A stretch of 64,000 nt of DNA from the NCBI GenBank assembly GCA_025531455.1, contig JAMYHL010000019.1:581375-645374 (forward strand), given 5' to 3'. Made by a program: the position numbers and the translations under genes. The notes under the pieces were generated by a model. The model saw nothing but the letters and a program-made list of their open reading frames with translations, was not told the origin of the DNA and ran no database searches. This document shows positions 1 to 12,222 of this stretch, in pieces. How positions within the stretch are numbered: the first letter of the stretch is position 1; each line of letters begins with the position of its first letter. The DNA is from Apiotrichum sp. Y4204 (Eukaryota; Basidiomycota; Tremellomycetes; Trichosporonales; Trichosporonaceae).

Positions 1-3000
1 GTGGAATCTCCGCATCTCGCACAAACCACGACACGGCGAGCCGGACGGCAGCGGTACGCTTGATGACCTTGGACGCATTTCGCAGCGCGGTGAACAGCTG
101 GCAGCATAGGGAACGGTAGCTCATAGGCAGCGGGGCCTGTCGCTCCTGGCGGGTTAGCGTGAGAGAACTTTCTTTTGACCCACTTCAATCTCAAGGGATG
201 CCGCCAGACCTGTCTCGACAGTAGCGAGGAATGCGCGGAGGTTGTTCTTCGGCTCCTCGTCCGTCTTGAGAGACTGTAGAGCGAGGACGAGCTCGAGCAT
301 GGTGGCATATCTGCCCGGCTTGATGGCCACCTCGTTACGGTCGGACATCTTCTTCGCCGGCGCGCCAGAACCACCGGTGAGTACGATGATGACCATCTGG
401 GGGTCGGCCTGCATCCAAAATGCGACTGGTCCAACGAGCTTCGTCATCGTGTCAATGGTACGCAGCGGCGCGCGAAGCGACGAGAGCTGTTTGGCGGCGG
501 AACATATAAAGAGGGGTTTGTAGAACAGCTGAGGGTACTTGCGTGACAGCCAGGTGAGGAACGGTTTTACGTGTTTGTTCGCACCCGATGCGGGAGTGAG
601 TCGCTGGAGGATATACGGCACACAGGCTGTTCCAAGGGCCGCGAGATCGGACTCAAGAAAGTAGCGCACCGCAGCCAGACGCTGAGTCATGGGATACGAC
701 GCGACCAGCTGCTCGGCGACCTTGTCCATTACTTCCTTCCTGCTTTCCTTGAGTAGCTGAAGAAGTCTCAAGTGAGCGGCGGCCGAGGCGGAGCGTTTTA
801 TAGAGTCGGAGAACGGATCGCTGTCATCGATGGTATCCCCAATCCGTTTCAGCTCGATATCGAGGAGGACGGTCACATAGCCCATGACCAGGCTGGTTTC
901 GTTGTTACCGATTGCGTGCGCGTCCTCGTATACAAAGTCTGCCGTGTCCGCCACCGAGGCAATGAGGTCGAGGTTGGACGTTCGCCGGATAACCGTCGAC
1001 AGGGACGCGAAGAACTGGGTAGCTGATAGCTCGCGGAGGCAGAGAACAACAGGGGCTGTCGCACGTAGTATCGGCGGGGGACTGTATCGCTGCCTGTCAG
1101 CAACACATCTGCTTTGCTTCACCCACCTTGAGGACCGTACCGTCTCCAGCCAGGAGCCAGGTGGCTATCTCCTGATCCACAGATAGAGCTCTGCCCGCTG
1201 CCATCCACAAGAGCTCACGCTCCAGGGTATCGAGCTGGACCGACTTGTCGACGTCGTCTGGCACTTCTGAGAGGGTGTGTGTAAGAACTTTGATGATCTC
1301 GCCATTGCTGAGGTCAGAGAGGAGGTTGGCGACGATATCCTGCTGGGGGAGGCTGGGTTCTGGCGAGCTCTCGAGGGCGTGCAGGAGGCGAATCAGAGCG
1401 ATGGCCACGGCGTCAAAGTCATCAGCCGTCATAGGGCGGACGGGCGGTTCTGGAAGCGCGGGGTCGCGCCGCAACATCTGGGAAAGGAGGGAGAGACCAC
1501 GCGCGCGGAGCATCTTGTCGTTTACGAGCATGGCGCGGCAGAGCCACAGCCAGCGGTCGAGCTCCTCCTGTCGGATCAGCCATGACTCCTGTGGTCATAC
1601 TCACATCAGCACTGTCTGTCGCCCAATTGCGCACGACGGTGCCAAACACCTCGAGGGCCTGGATGCGCTCGGCATCCGTGGAGACGGAATCCTGCAGGAA
1701 CGTCACCCCCAGCTCCGCAAGGATGGTTGCGTGATGAGGACATGTTCGTGACCACACACGCTTGGCACGAGCATCCGGGAGATAGCGGTGTAGCTCAGTC
1801 AGAAGCGGCGCGTACGTGCTGGTTGTCATCTCCTTGCTCTGCGGGACAAAGGTCCCCTGGGCGTAGCCGTGGTGATGGAAGTGGGGCGCCTTGCTCTTCC
1901 CCGCTTTGGTCGACGACGCGCTCTTCGACGGCATCATGTCATTCGGATGTTCTGATCCGTTCACAGGGGCCATGCGGCTGAGACGGCGCTTGCTCTCGTC
2001 AATACCACACGCGTCGAGACACTGCTTGATGTCCCTTGCAAACTTGCGGCGTTGACGGGATGCCTCCTCGCGCTCCTCGGCCGAGAGGTTGGGTCCAAAG
2101 CTGTATCCGCCAAACGTAGACCCGCGGCGGTCGACGCCCATGACATTCTCGACGGCATTGCGGAAGCCGAAGCGCCGCTCGACGGCCTTGGTGACATACT
2201 TGAGGCGCTTGTGGCCGGCGTTCAATGCGCCAAGGCCGTGTGTCTTTCCTTGATGCGAGTGCGGGTGGAGTAGCGTAGTGTTGCGCTCCTCTGGTGGTGT
2301 CGGGGCTAAGACGTGCTGGCGGACCTGTTGCCAGTGCTTCATGCCGGGCGAGAGCGGCGCGCGGTCGCGTTCACGTTCGCGGAGAGTGTCTGCGAGGTTT
2401 GGAGTCGAACTAACGGCAAGTGTGTTGACACTGAGCCGCGGCCCTTTGGGCTTGCCAGTGGCACGCGACATTGTCGAGGCTGCCGACCCCGTGGGGCCTG
2501 CTCCTCCTCCTCCCGGCGGTGTCGATCCCCCAGAACTCGACGAGGCGAGCGCCTGGGCCGCAATCCCAAACGACGGCGGTTCAAACAGTCCGGGGCTCGA
2601 GACAAGGTCGGGGCCTGGAACACTCCCTTTCGTCCACAGGGGCTGCGCGGGCTCGGCGAGGCGGCTACTGCTGCTTTGTTCCGGAGGGGACGGTGGGGAA
2701 TGGGGCGAGTTACGCGTGCCTGTCAGCGAGTAACTCGGATCAAAGAGGGGACCAGCACTTTTCTGGGGTGTGCCAGATGATGCAGAGGCGAATGGTGATG
2801 TAGAGGGAGAGGGGCGATCAGAAAGATCAGTGAAGGGGGCGGAGGGGATAGGGGCCGGGGGAACGTGAGAGAGTGGATCAACAGCCGCAGGTGCTCTGAT
2901 TGTTGCTGCCGCTGCCGTTGTGGGTAGATCAGCGAGGTCCTTGAGCGTCGCCTCGAGTTGACGGATCGTCTGTAACGGGATATCCGTTCTCCGCGATGTG

Positions 3001-4301
3001 TCGGTGTTTGCAACAGACCACTGGGTGGTGGCAGCACTGATCCCAGTGTGGGCTGCGCTGATGGGCGAGACCGAGGCGGTAGGGGGTGCGAGCACGCTGT
3101 TGTTACTGCTGTTGAAGTTGCTGTTACTGTTGTCGTTGCCGCTGGTTGCTGGCGCGAGATTCGAGGGCATGCGTCGAGGAAGTGGTCGTGGGCCTCTTGT
3201 CCGCCCAAGTGAGCCCACCGAGGTTGCGGTCGGGGCCGGAGCCTGCGTGCCAGCCGCGCCGGGGGTGTTCAGCGATCGTAGCGATCCGTCCGCTGCAGAC
3301 GGCGCGTGCGGCGCAGACCCTGATGCGCTTGGCGTGTTGTTTGTGAGAAGTGTCATCGTCTCCGGGTGGTACTGCGCCGCAGCCGCAGATGCAGGGGCGA
3401 TGGTCGAGGTGACGGTTGACGAGCGGCTCCGCACCTCGTCGGTGGTTGCCCTTGCGCCAAGTGTCCCTGTGTTGATGGTACTCCCTGGTGTGTTGGACGT
3501 CGATGCTTCTGCTCCTTCTGCTGATGGCCCCGTCTGGCCCGTCGCCGTCGTGGCTGCCACGGCGGAGTCACGCGGTGGCTGCGGTAGTTCATGGGCATGG
3601 GTATGGCGGGAGGCTGCAGAAGGGCCGGACGGGACTGGTGGTAAAGGAGGTGGAGGTTGTTGAGGAGGGACAGGAAGAGGACCGTGCGCAGGCGCCGGAG
3701 TGGAGGTAGACCGCACTGGAACGGCGGCGGGAGGTGCGATGGGAGGCGGTGGGAGGGGGTGGGAAGGCTGTCGCGCCCGCTCGAAAGGATCAACGGATAT
3801 GCTGTTCTTGGCCTTGGGGAGCGGCGGCGTCGGCACCGGGACAGACTTGAGTGCGCCGACGGCCTGGCGCACGGGCACGGGCTCGTCGCTGTCACCCGGA
3901 TCGCCGGCTCCAAAGGACCCATAGGACCCAAAGGAGCCAAAGGACCCGAGGCGGAGGTTGCTGCCGCCGCTGTCGCTGCTGCTCGCCGAGAAGGGAAGGC
4001 CGCCGCGCTGCATCTGGGGAATCTGGAGGGGTGCGGGCGCGGGCCGCACAGGTGCAGAATCAGCGCCACCAGCTACACCATCTCCTGCGGATCCTGTCAA
4101 TCCTGGCGGACCCCCTGCTGATCGTGGTGTGGGTAGCCCCCGTCGATCGTGTGGTGGATTTGGCAGTTGATGCTCCGCGTTCATGGCTAAGTGCCCTGGG
4201 TCGCGTGCGTCGCGCACATCGACTGACGGTTCCCGGCCATCGCCACGACTTGCACCAGTACCGCGGGCGTCTTCGGAAGGAGGAATGGGAACGGATCCCA
4301 T
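1..4301 (-). CDS. large Ser/Pro-rich protein with helical C-terminal region, partial
   Basis: Unrecognised protein of more than 1,390 residues; its C-terminus lies beyond the left edge. Exons by frame continuity are 1605-4301, 1127-1567, 184-1089 and 1-145, joined by introns of 37, 37 and 38 nt with GTGAGT or GTGGGT donors. About the first 700 residues are low-complexity (Pro, Ser, Thr, Asn, Gly) and look disordered, with a short GSFGSFGSYGSFG repeat. After a basic stretch (NAGHKRLKYVTKAVERRFGF) the rest is leucine-rich and helical, like an armadillo/HEAT scaffold, for example the segment around FLTWLSRKYPQLFYKPL. No catalytic motif is visible. A scaffold such as a fungal UNC80-like protein is one untested possibility. 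The chosen start is the first Met of the long frame; it sits opposite the mutarotase gene, sharing a promoter region of about 450 bp. Confidence 0.7.
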
Positions 4302-4752
4302 TCTCTGCGCGCCGGTGTGGGTGTCGATCGCTCGTGTGGATGGTGGTGTTCAGTATGATGCCAAGCGGTGCTGATCCACAAAGTCTCAAGTGGCCATCGC
4401 GTTTCGCTTCTGCACATATCATCCGTCTTGCCGTAATGGGCGGCGCAGCGGTTCCAGCGACCACACCACGAGACACGCTCCGCTGGCTGCCGTCATCGCC
4501 AGGGCCAGACCACGGACAGCGGAGAACCAAATACCTCCGGTCCGAGATCTCTGGGAACTGAGCTTGCTGCGCGCAGCGTGCAGCGCGCGCGCAGCCGTGA
4601 GCTCCGAGGCCATGCGATCAACACATGGGGCACAATCTGGACTAACGCGTACTAACGTACTAACACAATTAACACGAGATGTGCTGAACTAACAATGAGA
4701 TCATGGCTCGTGAACTGATGTGAGACCTTGCCACTGTTAATAACTCAACAAT
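4302..4752. other. divergent promoter region
   Basis: Intergenic stretch between two divergently transcribed genes. It holds a short repetitive segment at about 4640-4685 built on the words taacg and ctaac, and nothing else that I can name. Confidence 0.5.
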
Positions 4753-5403
4753 ATGCAGACGGGATCAAGCATTGACACCGCAAACCTTGCACTCCCGCCG
4801 CCGACGTTGCCGCGTACGGATGAGGGGCGAAGGATATGCCAGGTCATCCGGGTACGCCCTGAGAGGCTTGACGAGTACAAGGAGGTGAGCCGCGAGAGAG
4901 CGAGATGATGAATGGGGGAGAAGCTTGGGGTTCGATGTGATATATGTGGCTTTGACAAGCTCTTCCACCAGCGACAGTATGTAAGCTGACCACAGGTACA
5001 CGCCGCAGCGTGGCCCGAGGTCCTCGCCGCCCTCCGCCGCGCAAACATTGTTGGTACGAACAGCACGCTCTGACCCGCATTATATCTCATGGCAGACTAC
5101 TCGATCCACTACTTTGCCCCGCTCGGCATCCTTATCGCGCACATGCGCTACATCGGGACGGATTTCGAGGCCGACATGAAGGGGATTGGGGGGAGCGAGG
5201 TGACAAGGCGGTGGTGGGAGGTGAGTCACTGTGTTGAGGAGATCCAGTCGGATCTTAAGAGACTGTTGGGAATCTTGAACTACTGATTGCTGACGCCGCA
5301 GATGACGGACGGCATGCAGGAAAGCTTTATTCCCGGGGCGACCGGCTCAGCGGCCGGGCCGTGGTGGTCCGACGCCGAGGAGGTGTTCCGCATGGAGGGA
5401 TGA
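4753..5403 (+). CDS. L-rhamnose mutarotase (RhaM family)
   Basis: Predicted 138-residue enzyme that interconverts the alpha and beta anomers of L-rhamnose, a cytosolic sugar-epimerisation step. Exons are 4753-4884, 4996-5053, 5096-5220 and 5302-5403. The spliced protein has the family pattern in order: RVRPERLDEYKEVH with the conserved Tyr and His, then WPEVLAALRRANI, DYSIHYF, a FEADM segment, RRWWEMTDGMQ and a terminal EEVFRM. Length is normal for the family (about 105-140), with about 25 extra residues at the N-terminus. The second intron splits the Asp codon before YSIHYF, and no single unspliced frame contains the whole domain, so it is easily missed. The rhamnose pathway enzymes themselves are not in this window. 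Confidence 0.88.
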
Positions 5404-5805
5404 AGTGCTGAGGACTGAGGTCGTCATTCGTGTCCAGCCGCTTGGACTCTTTTGGTCCTTGTCGCCCCCCCCCCCCCCCCTCCCCGCTCATAGCTACCCT
5501 TCTGCCAGTCACCGATCACCGACAAACCTGCAACAGTACCGCCGTCGATCTGGTCTGCATATCTGCAAGCTGCGAGACATTGGTCTCAAGTGCTGGGGGG
5601 GTTCTCAACTGTCACGTGATGCATTGATAGTTCTGTTTTGGCGGAGATGCATTTGCTCTCCGCGTCTCCTCCACATTTTTATGCAAACGGTGGCAAATTC
5701 TGCACGCTGCAATGCCTGCAATGCCTTGGGTTGATTTTTCGAACAAGACAGCCCAGTCCATCTCCTCACCACCCATACCACCCAAAACCCCATCCGCCGG
5801 CCGCC
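5404..5805. other. intergenic region with poly-C tract
   Basis: Promoter region of NOC2. It contains an uninterrupted run of 16 C at 5465-5480 followed by TCCCC. No gene is seen. Confidence 0.5.
5465..5480. repeat. C16 homopolymer
   Basis: Sixteen consecutive C in the sequence as given. Runs of this kind mutate quickly and are prone to sequencing length error. Confidence 0.9.
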
Positions 5806-8089
5806 ATGGGACGCCCCACCAAGCAGTTCAAGCGCTTCGCCTCGTCGGGCAAGCTGACGGAGACGATCAAGAACCGGCGCTCGCAGCGCGCGAAGAAGGA
5901 AAAGTTTGAGGAGAAGGTCGAGCAGCGCAAGCGGCAGCGCGGGGGTGCGCGGCCCGAACACGAGGTGTCTGATGAGGAGGGGGATGAGGAGGATGACGAG
6001 GTGGATGAGGGGAAGAAGATGCGCGGGGGGAAGGTTGGCGGTGTTGCGCGGACGGTGGACGAGCTGTTTGGTGCGGGTGGACTCGATGTGCCGATTGAGG
6101 AGGGGTCTGACCTCGAGGACCTGAGCGAGGAGGATGAGGAGGACGACGAGGATGAGGACGAGGAGATGGAGGACGGGGACGACATGGATGAGGAGGCTAT
6201 GGCGCGCGCCATGGCTGATCTCGAGAAGAAGGATCCCGAGTTCTTCAAGCACCTCAAGGCTGAGGACCCGACGCTGCTCCAGTTCGGCAGGAGCAAGAAC
6301 GACATGGACGAGGGCGAGGATGAGGACGAGGAGGAGGACGTGAGCGACGACGAGATGATGGATGAGGACGATGAGGAGGATGCGCCCGTCAAGAAGATTG
6401 TCGTCACCATAAAGATGCTGCGCGGATGGCGCGAAGCCATGATCAAGGTGGGTGGTGATGATACAGAATTAGACTAACCCGACCAGCAGCACTCCATCCG
6501 CTCGCTCCGCAAGATGATGGTCGCGTTCCGTGCGGCTGCTCACATGAACGAGGACGATGGCGAGCAGGGAGCGGGCCTGGACACCAAGTACACCATCCCG
6601 AGTGCCGAGGTGTTCAACAAGCTTGTTATTACCGCCCTCAAGTTCACCCCTGTTGTTCTCGCCGCCCACGCGCCGTACAAGACGCTCCCGAACGGCAGGA
6701 TAAAGCTGCAGGCGACCAAGAAGTCGGCCCCTGCCAACTTTGACCGCATCATTCTTTCCCACTTCTCCACGCTGCTCCACCTCATCAAGTCGCTCCCCAC
6801 CACCCCGTCCGCCCTGGCGGGTGAGGATGACTCGGAGGCCGGCAGCCTGCTCACGATGGCCGTCACCGAGAGCGCCAAGCTTCTTCCGTGGATCCTCGGT
6901 GCCCGCAAGCACCTGCGCGCGTACCTCAAGGTCCTCCTCGACCTCTGGTCTAGTGCATCCGACAGCGTTCGCATTGCCGCCTTCCTTGCCATCCGCAAGA
7001 TGTTTGTCGCCGGTGACGAGGCGATCAAGGATGTGTGCTTGAGGGTGAGTTGCTGCCATCTCTTGGGTATAACTGACACGACAGAACATCTACCGCGCGC
7101 TTCTTCCCCCGATGCGCCTCACTTCGGTGCACACGCTGCCCGCTCTCAACCTGATGAAGAACACGGCGTCCGAGCTGTACCAGCTCGACCCGGCGCTCTC
7201 GTACCAGCACGCCTTCACCTTTATCCGTATGCTCGCGGTGCACATTCGTAACGTTGTGCGTTCGACCACATCAGGCAAGGGTGGTGAGGACGGTCAGGCC
7301 TTCAAGGCCGTGTACAACTGGGCGTACGTGCACTCGATCGACTTCTGGTCGCAGGTCCTTGCCGGCGCCGCGAGCGTCGAGGGACAGCGTGCCCGTGGCG
7401 GCCTGGAGAGCCCTCTGAAGCCTCTCATCTACCCCCTGACCCAGATCGCGCTCGGCATGGTCCGCCTCCTCCCGTCGTCGCGCTACTTCCCACTGCGCTT
7501 CCACGTCCTCTCGTCGATCATCCGCCTCGTGGCCCTCACAGGTACCTACATCCCGATCGCGCCTTTCCTCCTCGAGATCCTCGACTCTGCCGAGTTCCGC
7601 CGCTCCAACCCGAAGAAGGCGACACTCAAGCCCCTCGACCTCGCGTACGTCATCCGCGCGCCAGCCGCATACGTCAAGACGCGCGTGTATCAGGAGACGC
7701 TGGGCGAGGAGCTCGTCTTCCTGCTGGCCGACTACCACGCGCAGATCGCCACGAACATTGCCTTCCCCGAGATTGTGCTGCCGGTCATCACGTCGATCAA
7801 GCGGCACATCAAGCGTGGCAGCGCGGGCTCGCCCAAGGTCGCGACGCAGCTCAAGGTGCTGGTCGACAAGCTCGATGCGAACCGCACATGGGTCGAGCAG
7901 AAGCGCCGCAACGTGTCGTTTGCGCCCCGTGACCGCTCCGAGGTCGCGCGCTTTGCCCAGGACGTCAAGGTCGAGACGACACCGCTCGGCGCCTGGGTGC
8001 GTGTCCAGCGCAAGACGCGCGACCAGCGCCGCCGCGAGGTCGAGAAGGCGCTGCGTGAGGTGCGCGAGTCCTCTGACGACGAGGAGTAG
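5806..8089 (+). CDS. NOC2: nucleolar complex protein 2 (NOC2)
   Basis: Predicted 734-residue ribosome-biogenesis factor. In yeast Noc2 pairs with Noc1 and then Noc3 to move pre-60S particles from the nucleolus to the nucleoplasm. Exons are 5806-6447, 6487-7044 and 7085-8089, with introns of 39 and 40 nt. The N-terminus is basic (MGRPTKQFKRFASSGKL, then KNRRSQRAKKEK) and is followed by long acidic Asp/Glu runs to about residue 200. The Noc2 helical domain follows, with DFWSQVL, PLKPLIYPLTQIALGMVRLLP, YFPLRFHVL and TYIPIAPFLLEIL. The start sits in GCCGCCATGG, a strong context, and length matches yeast Noc2 (about 710). The second CAG at the exon 2 boundary makes that acceptor uncertain by one codon. 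The tail ends in acidic RESSDDEE. Confidence 0.92.
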
Positions 8090-8325
8090 TGCGTGTATGT
8101 AGGAGTATGCATTTATAGATCGGACCAGGACGGACTTGGGGGTCGGAGAGCGGTACTGAAATATTCATGAGGACTACAAGCTGAAGGTATCTCGCAAGTG
8201 GGTTGACCCTTCATTCACAAATCACCTTACCTACATCACATCAAGTATTCCTCCACCATATTATCGCCATCCCATCTTCTGCCATCACAGCATTACCCCA
8301 TACCTCGCATCACTGGTGCTGAGCT

Positions 8326-9735
8326 CTAGGCCGGTGGGGCAGCGCCCGGCGGCGGCGGCCCAGGCGGCGGCGCAAACTGCGTGGGCTGGTCGGCAGTGGT
8401 AGCCGCGGCCTGCTGGTAAGTCGGCGGGGGCGCCTGCCACGTGCCCTCTCCAGCGCTGGCAGCCGCAGCCTCCATGATACGGCGTCGGATATCGCGGAGC
8501 TTGTCGCGGTGCTCGGCGAGAATGTTGCCCAGCCGCGATGCCTCCTGCTCCAACATCGTGTAGTGCTGCTTGCTCTGTACGAGAATGCCCGCCAGCTGGC
8601 GGTGCACGAGCGCCGTGCGCGACGCCGCCGCCTGGATCTTCTGGTGGAACGCATAGTCGGTAAAAATGTTGTCGAAGAACATGTCCGACATGATATGGCT
8701 CTTGTCAGCGCTGAATACAAGCTGTTTACCCACCCAGTAGGCATATTCAGCTGCGCGAGGTCACTGATCGCGGGCTGCAGCTGGCGCGCCTGGAGGACCA
8801 TCATGCGCGCCTGGTCGGCGGCGCGCTGCGCCTCGGCGAGATGCGACCGCTCCATCATGTCCCACATTGCCCCGCCGCCAAACATGTCCACTCGCGAGGC
8901 GGAGAGCGCTCGCTGCAGGCTCATGCTCGCGCGCTGCATCAGCACCGACGCCTGGGAGAGGAGCGCGAACGCGCGCTGCTCCGCCGTCGCTTTCGATTGT
9001 ACCTGGTGTAAGAAACGACCAAGGAAAAGCTCCAGGAGATAGATCACACAGAGGACCGCTCTCTGAGCCGTTCAATAACGTACCTCGTCGTACGCCTTTT
9101 GGGCCTCATTCGCCTCCCTCTCGAGCGCGTCCTCGGACGGATACTCTGGCGTGGGGCCTTTGAAAACGCGCTCATAGAGGGCATTGAGCTCGTCGCGGAC
9201 CTCGCGATGGCGCGCCGCGACAGTCCGCAGTCCGCGAATCTGCCCGTCAGCATCATACCAAGCCACCACTTTTTTTTTTGCATACCTGCGGGATGAGCTC
9301 GTCAATCTGCCCCTTCATGGCCGCGATGCGCGCCTCGCACGCCTGCTCCTTGCCGTATGCCTCCATGTACTCGCGCTCCTCCTTTTCCTCGCGCTCGGAG
9401 AGCACCTCGCGGTGCGAGCTCGGATTCGTCACTTTGACCCAGAGGCGCTTGGCCGTGCGGTCCTTGATCTTCTGAAAGTCCTTGAGCTCCTTCTTCCTGA
9501 CCGTCAGTACGATTTATTGCCGCGGCTCACGTATTCTTCCTCAAGTCGTCGATCACCTTCATCTCGGCATTCAGCTCGGCCTGCGTCCGGTCCTGGCACG
9601 CCTTCATCTGCGCGAGCGTCGGCGGCGCATAGTCCGTCTCGCGGAGTTCGCGCAGGAGCGCCTGGTGCTGGGTGTGAGTTCTGCGATCGGTCTGGGACTC
9701 ACGCGCTGGGCATTCGCGGCGATCGGGTCGGACAT
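8326..9735 (-). CDS. coiled-coil protein with Pro-rich tail, unrecognised
   Basis: Predicted 392-residue protein of unknown function. Exons (minus) are 9703-9735, 9531-9667, 9286-9496, 9084-9239, 8734-9002 and 8326-8698. Five introns of 34-81 nt interrupt it; the 46-nt one at 9240-9285 contains a T10 run. The protein is almost wholly charged heptad-like helix (KELKDFQKIKDRTAKRLW, SEREEKEEREYMEAYGKEQA, EREANEAQKAYDE) to about residue 330. It ends in a Pro/Ala/Gln tail with PPPGPPPPGAAPPA. No transmembrane segment or enzyme motif is seen. The intron at 8699-8733 was chosen because an AAGAG acceptor keeps the frame; the alternative would need an intron of only 29 nt. It converges on NOC2 with about 236 bp between the stops. 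A cytoskeletal or trafficking role would be a guess. Confidence 0.78.
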
Positions 9736-10446
9736 CGTGTTACGTGTGTGTGGATGGGAGATGGGGGAACGTCAAAAGTGGGGCAAGCATCGCTTTGCTC
9801 GTGCATGCATGCATCTTTACGCAGCTCCACGGTTGTTAGTTGGGTATGTCCAAGGTGCGTCATGCGCCATGACGTCGGGCATGCGGTCCGCCGTACCGCG
9901 TACCGCGGTCCGTGGGCCGTGGCCCGCCGTCCAGTGGCACAGTCGCCAAGTGGCCACGCCAAGCGGGGCCATGCGGGCCACTGTGCAGAGTCCATGATCG
10001 CACGATGCACAGCCTCTCCCCACTCCTTCGAGAGGCGCGAGAGGATGATCGCTGCAGACGACAGACAGCATGAGATGGCGAGGCAGGGAGCTTTTATCTT
10101 ATATCTTATCAAGAAAATTGGCCCACGTGAAAATGCCCGATCCCAGTGCAACTAGGTCACGCTCCCCTCTAATAGCTGGGCATTACATATGGATAAAGTA
10201 CGAGATCGACAGCTGTATGGCAGGCGCTTATTTTGTCTACGGGCAGAGAACGCGCCACAGCAGCTCGTCATCTCCCGAGGCCGCACGGCGTGAAAGCGCA
10301 CTGATGCACCGGCAACACCGCGGCCGTGACGAAAAGCCGTGGCGGCCGGTGGCGGCACACACATTCACTGTTGGTTGGTGATGGGATGAATATTTTCTGC
10401 GCCTGCATGTTCCGACCACCTGTCTAGCACAGTCTAGGTATTTGGC
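9736..10446. other. intergenic, nothing recognised
   Basis: Upstream of the coiled-coil gene and downstream of PDX3. It holds a GC-rich patch at 9890-9940 rich in short CGGTCC/CCGCGGT palindromes. I see no gene or RNA. Confidence 0.4.
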
Positions 10447-11379
10447 TCATGGCGAGAGACGCTCGACGGTCCACGCGCCGCCGTCCTGCGGCCGCTCGTA
10501 GCGGAAGCGGTCGTGCAGGCGGCTCGGCTGGCCAGCCCAGAACTCGACCTCGCTGAGGGTTAGCAACAGTCCGGGAGCGGGGAAGTGGAGGGTGGACTGG
10601 CAGCAGGTGGGCATGCGCGCCCGCCGATGGAAAGCCACAAGCATTGGTACTCACAATGGGACCACACGCCAGCCGCCCCAGTGCTCTGGGCACGGCACGT
10701 CCTTGCCCTCGAAGCGCTTCTGCGCCTCTGCGACGGCATGGGGGAGGAAGTCCTCTCCAATAGCAGAGGACTGGGTGGACGCCCAAGCGCCGATCTGCGA
10801 CCCCCGCGGCCGGGTCGCAAAGTACGCGGCGCTCTCCTCGCGGGAGACGCGCTCCGCGCGACCGACGACACGGACCTGGCGGGACGTCTCGCGCCAGTGG
10901 AACGCGAGCGAGGCATACGGGTTCTCGGTGAGTTCGTGGCCCTTGCGCGAGTCGTAGTTTGTGAAGAAGACAAAGCCGCGGGAGTCGACCTCCTTGAGGA
11001 GCACGACACGGGACGAAGGGATGCCACTGGCGGTCGCGGTGCTGAGCGTCATGGCCTCGGGTTCGCGGACGGGGACGAGGCCTGACCCCGGTGGGGGGTG
11101 GAGCGCGTCGGCGAGCCAGCCCCGGAAAAAGACGAGCGGGTCCGCCGGCAGGTCGCTGCGCAGCAGCCGCGTCGCCTTGTACTGGTTGTGTGCCATGAGC
11201 TTGACGCCGTCCTTGGTGGTCGTGATGGCGTTGGGGTCGTCGATGGGCGGCGTGGGCGGCGGGAGGGGGCCGTTGCTGTCGGGCATGGAGGAGGAGTGAC
11301 GGAGGATCGCGGGGTTGAGTGTCATGCGGAGCGGGCGGAGCGGGCGGAGGAGGGCGGGCAGCTGTCGCGAGGAGATCAT
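10447..11379 (-). CDS. PDX3: pyridoxamine 5'-phosphate oxidase
   Basis: Predicted 276-residue FMN enzyme that oxidises pyridoxamine- or pyridoxine-5'-phosphate to pyridoxal 5'-phosphate, the last step of vitamin B6 salvage. Exons are 10655-11379 and 10447-10552, with a 102-nt intron between them. The domain shows [20 protein letters not shown], then the FMN-binding segment [22 protein letters not shown] and [19 protein letters not shown], then [12 protein letters not shown]. Exon 2 supplies the family C-terminus [17 protein letters not shown] and WTVERLSP, which includes the conserved Arg/Asp contacts. The splice joins VVP and FEVEFW cleanly. Internal Met codons at MTLNP and MPDSN could be alternative starts; the basic N-terminal extension ([13 protein letters not shown]) could act as a mitochondrial presequence, but that is inference. 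Confidence 0.93.
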
Positions 11380-12222
11380 GTGATGCGGCCGCAGAGGCAG
11401 TGTGGAGCACGAGCTACAGAGAGGCTAGCGAGCAAAGAGCGAATGAACAAGTTTAACAAAGATTGTGGAGAGATAGAACGGATATGGCAGTGTTAAGATC
11501 GCATGCAGATCACAGATCCACAGCTCAGAGAGAGATCGCCGTGCTCCGCTCCGAGTCGACGCCCATTGCCGTCCCATTGTACCCATTGTTCCACTCGCCG
11601 CCTCCACCCGGCACACCCGGCATGAGTCACCCACAGTCAGCTCATCTGCAGCACCCTCTCCCCAGTCTCGACTCGGAGCTTTCAGCCCCACTCGGAGCTG
11701 GGCGCTGGGCTGCTCGGAAAACCGGATAAACGGATCCCAAGTCGAAAAAATCGTCGTAAAGTGGGTGGATGGGACAAGAGAGGAATGACGTGTGGATCGG
11801 ACCCAGCGCGGAGTGTGAAGTGAAGTGGAGGGTAGATAACCGGCAATAGCCGCCAAAGGAAAACAAACCAGCCCGTCCACTCTTGGTGACACCACAAAGA
11901 CACACAACGTCCACGCTGCCCATGGCTGCAGCTCTCCGCGCCTCTGCGGCCCCCTCCACGCGCTCGACACCCCCGATCTCTGTTCTCGTTGCGTTTACCT
12001 CATCGACCAGGGTACAAATGCACTGATTGCATTCTCCACGTCCCGATATTGAACCCCCAGGGCCACCAGCGCTCGTGACAAAGTGACTGGAGTGGGCAGG
12101 GTGGACAACAGTGAATGTGTTGCTAAATTCTGTGTCTGTGCTGTCGAGGTCGGTCTTGTTGGAGCCAGAGTGCTCCTTGTCCCCCATCTATCGCTACAGC
12201 AATCGAGTTATACATACACACA
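11380..12222. other. intergenic, nothing recognised
   Basis: About 840 bp between the start of PDX3 and the 3' end of the metallophosphoesterase, both on the minus strand. Open frames here lack family resemblance and overlap each other. It is presumably the PDX3 promoter plus the downstream gene's 3' UTR. Confidence 0.4.

Noticed and set aside
9890..9945. GC-rich palindromic patch as a possible small RNA
   Set aside because: Short overlapping palindromes only; no consistent stem-loop of a known RNA class.
9184..10155. Plus-strand frame of 323 codons
   Set aside because: Antisense to the coiled-coil gene, whose sense exons join into one continuous charged helix.
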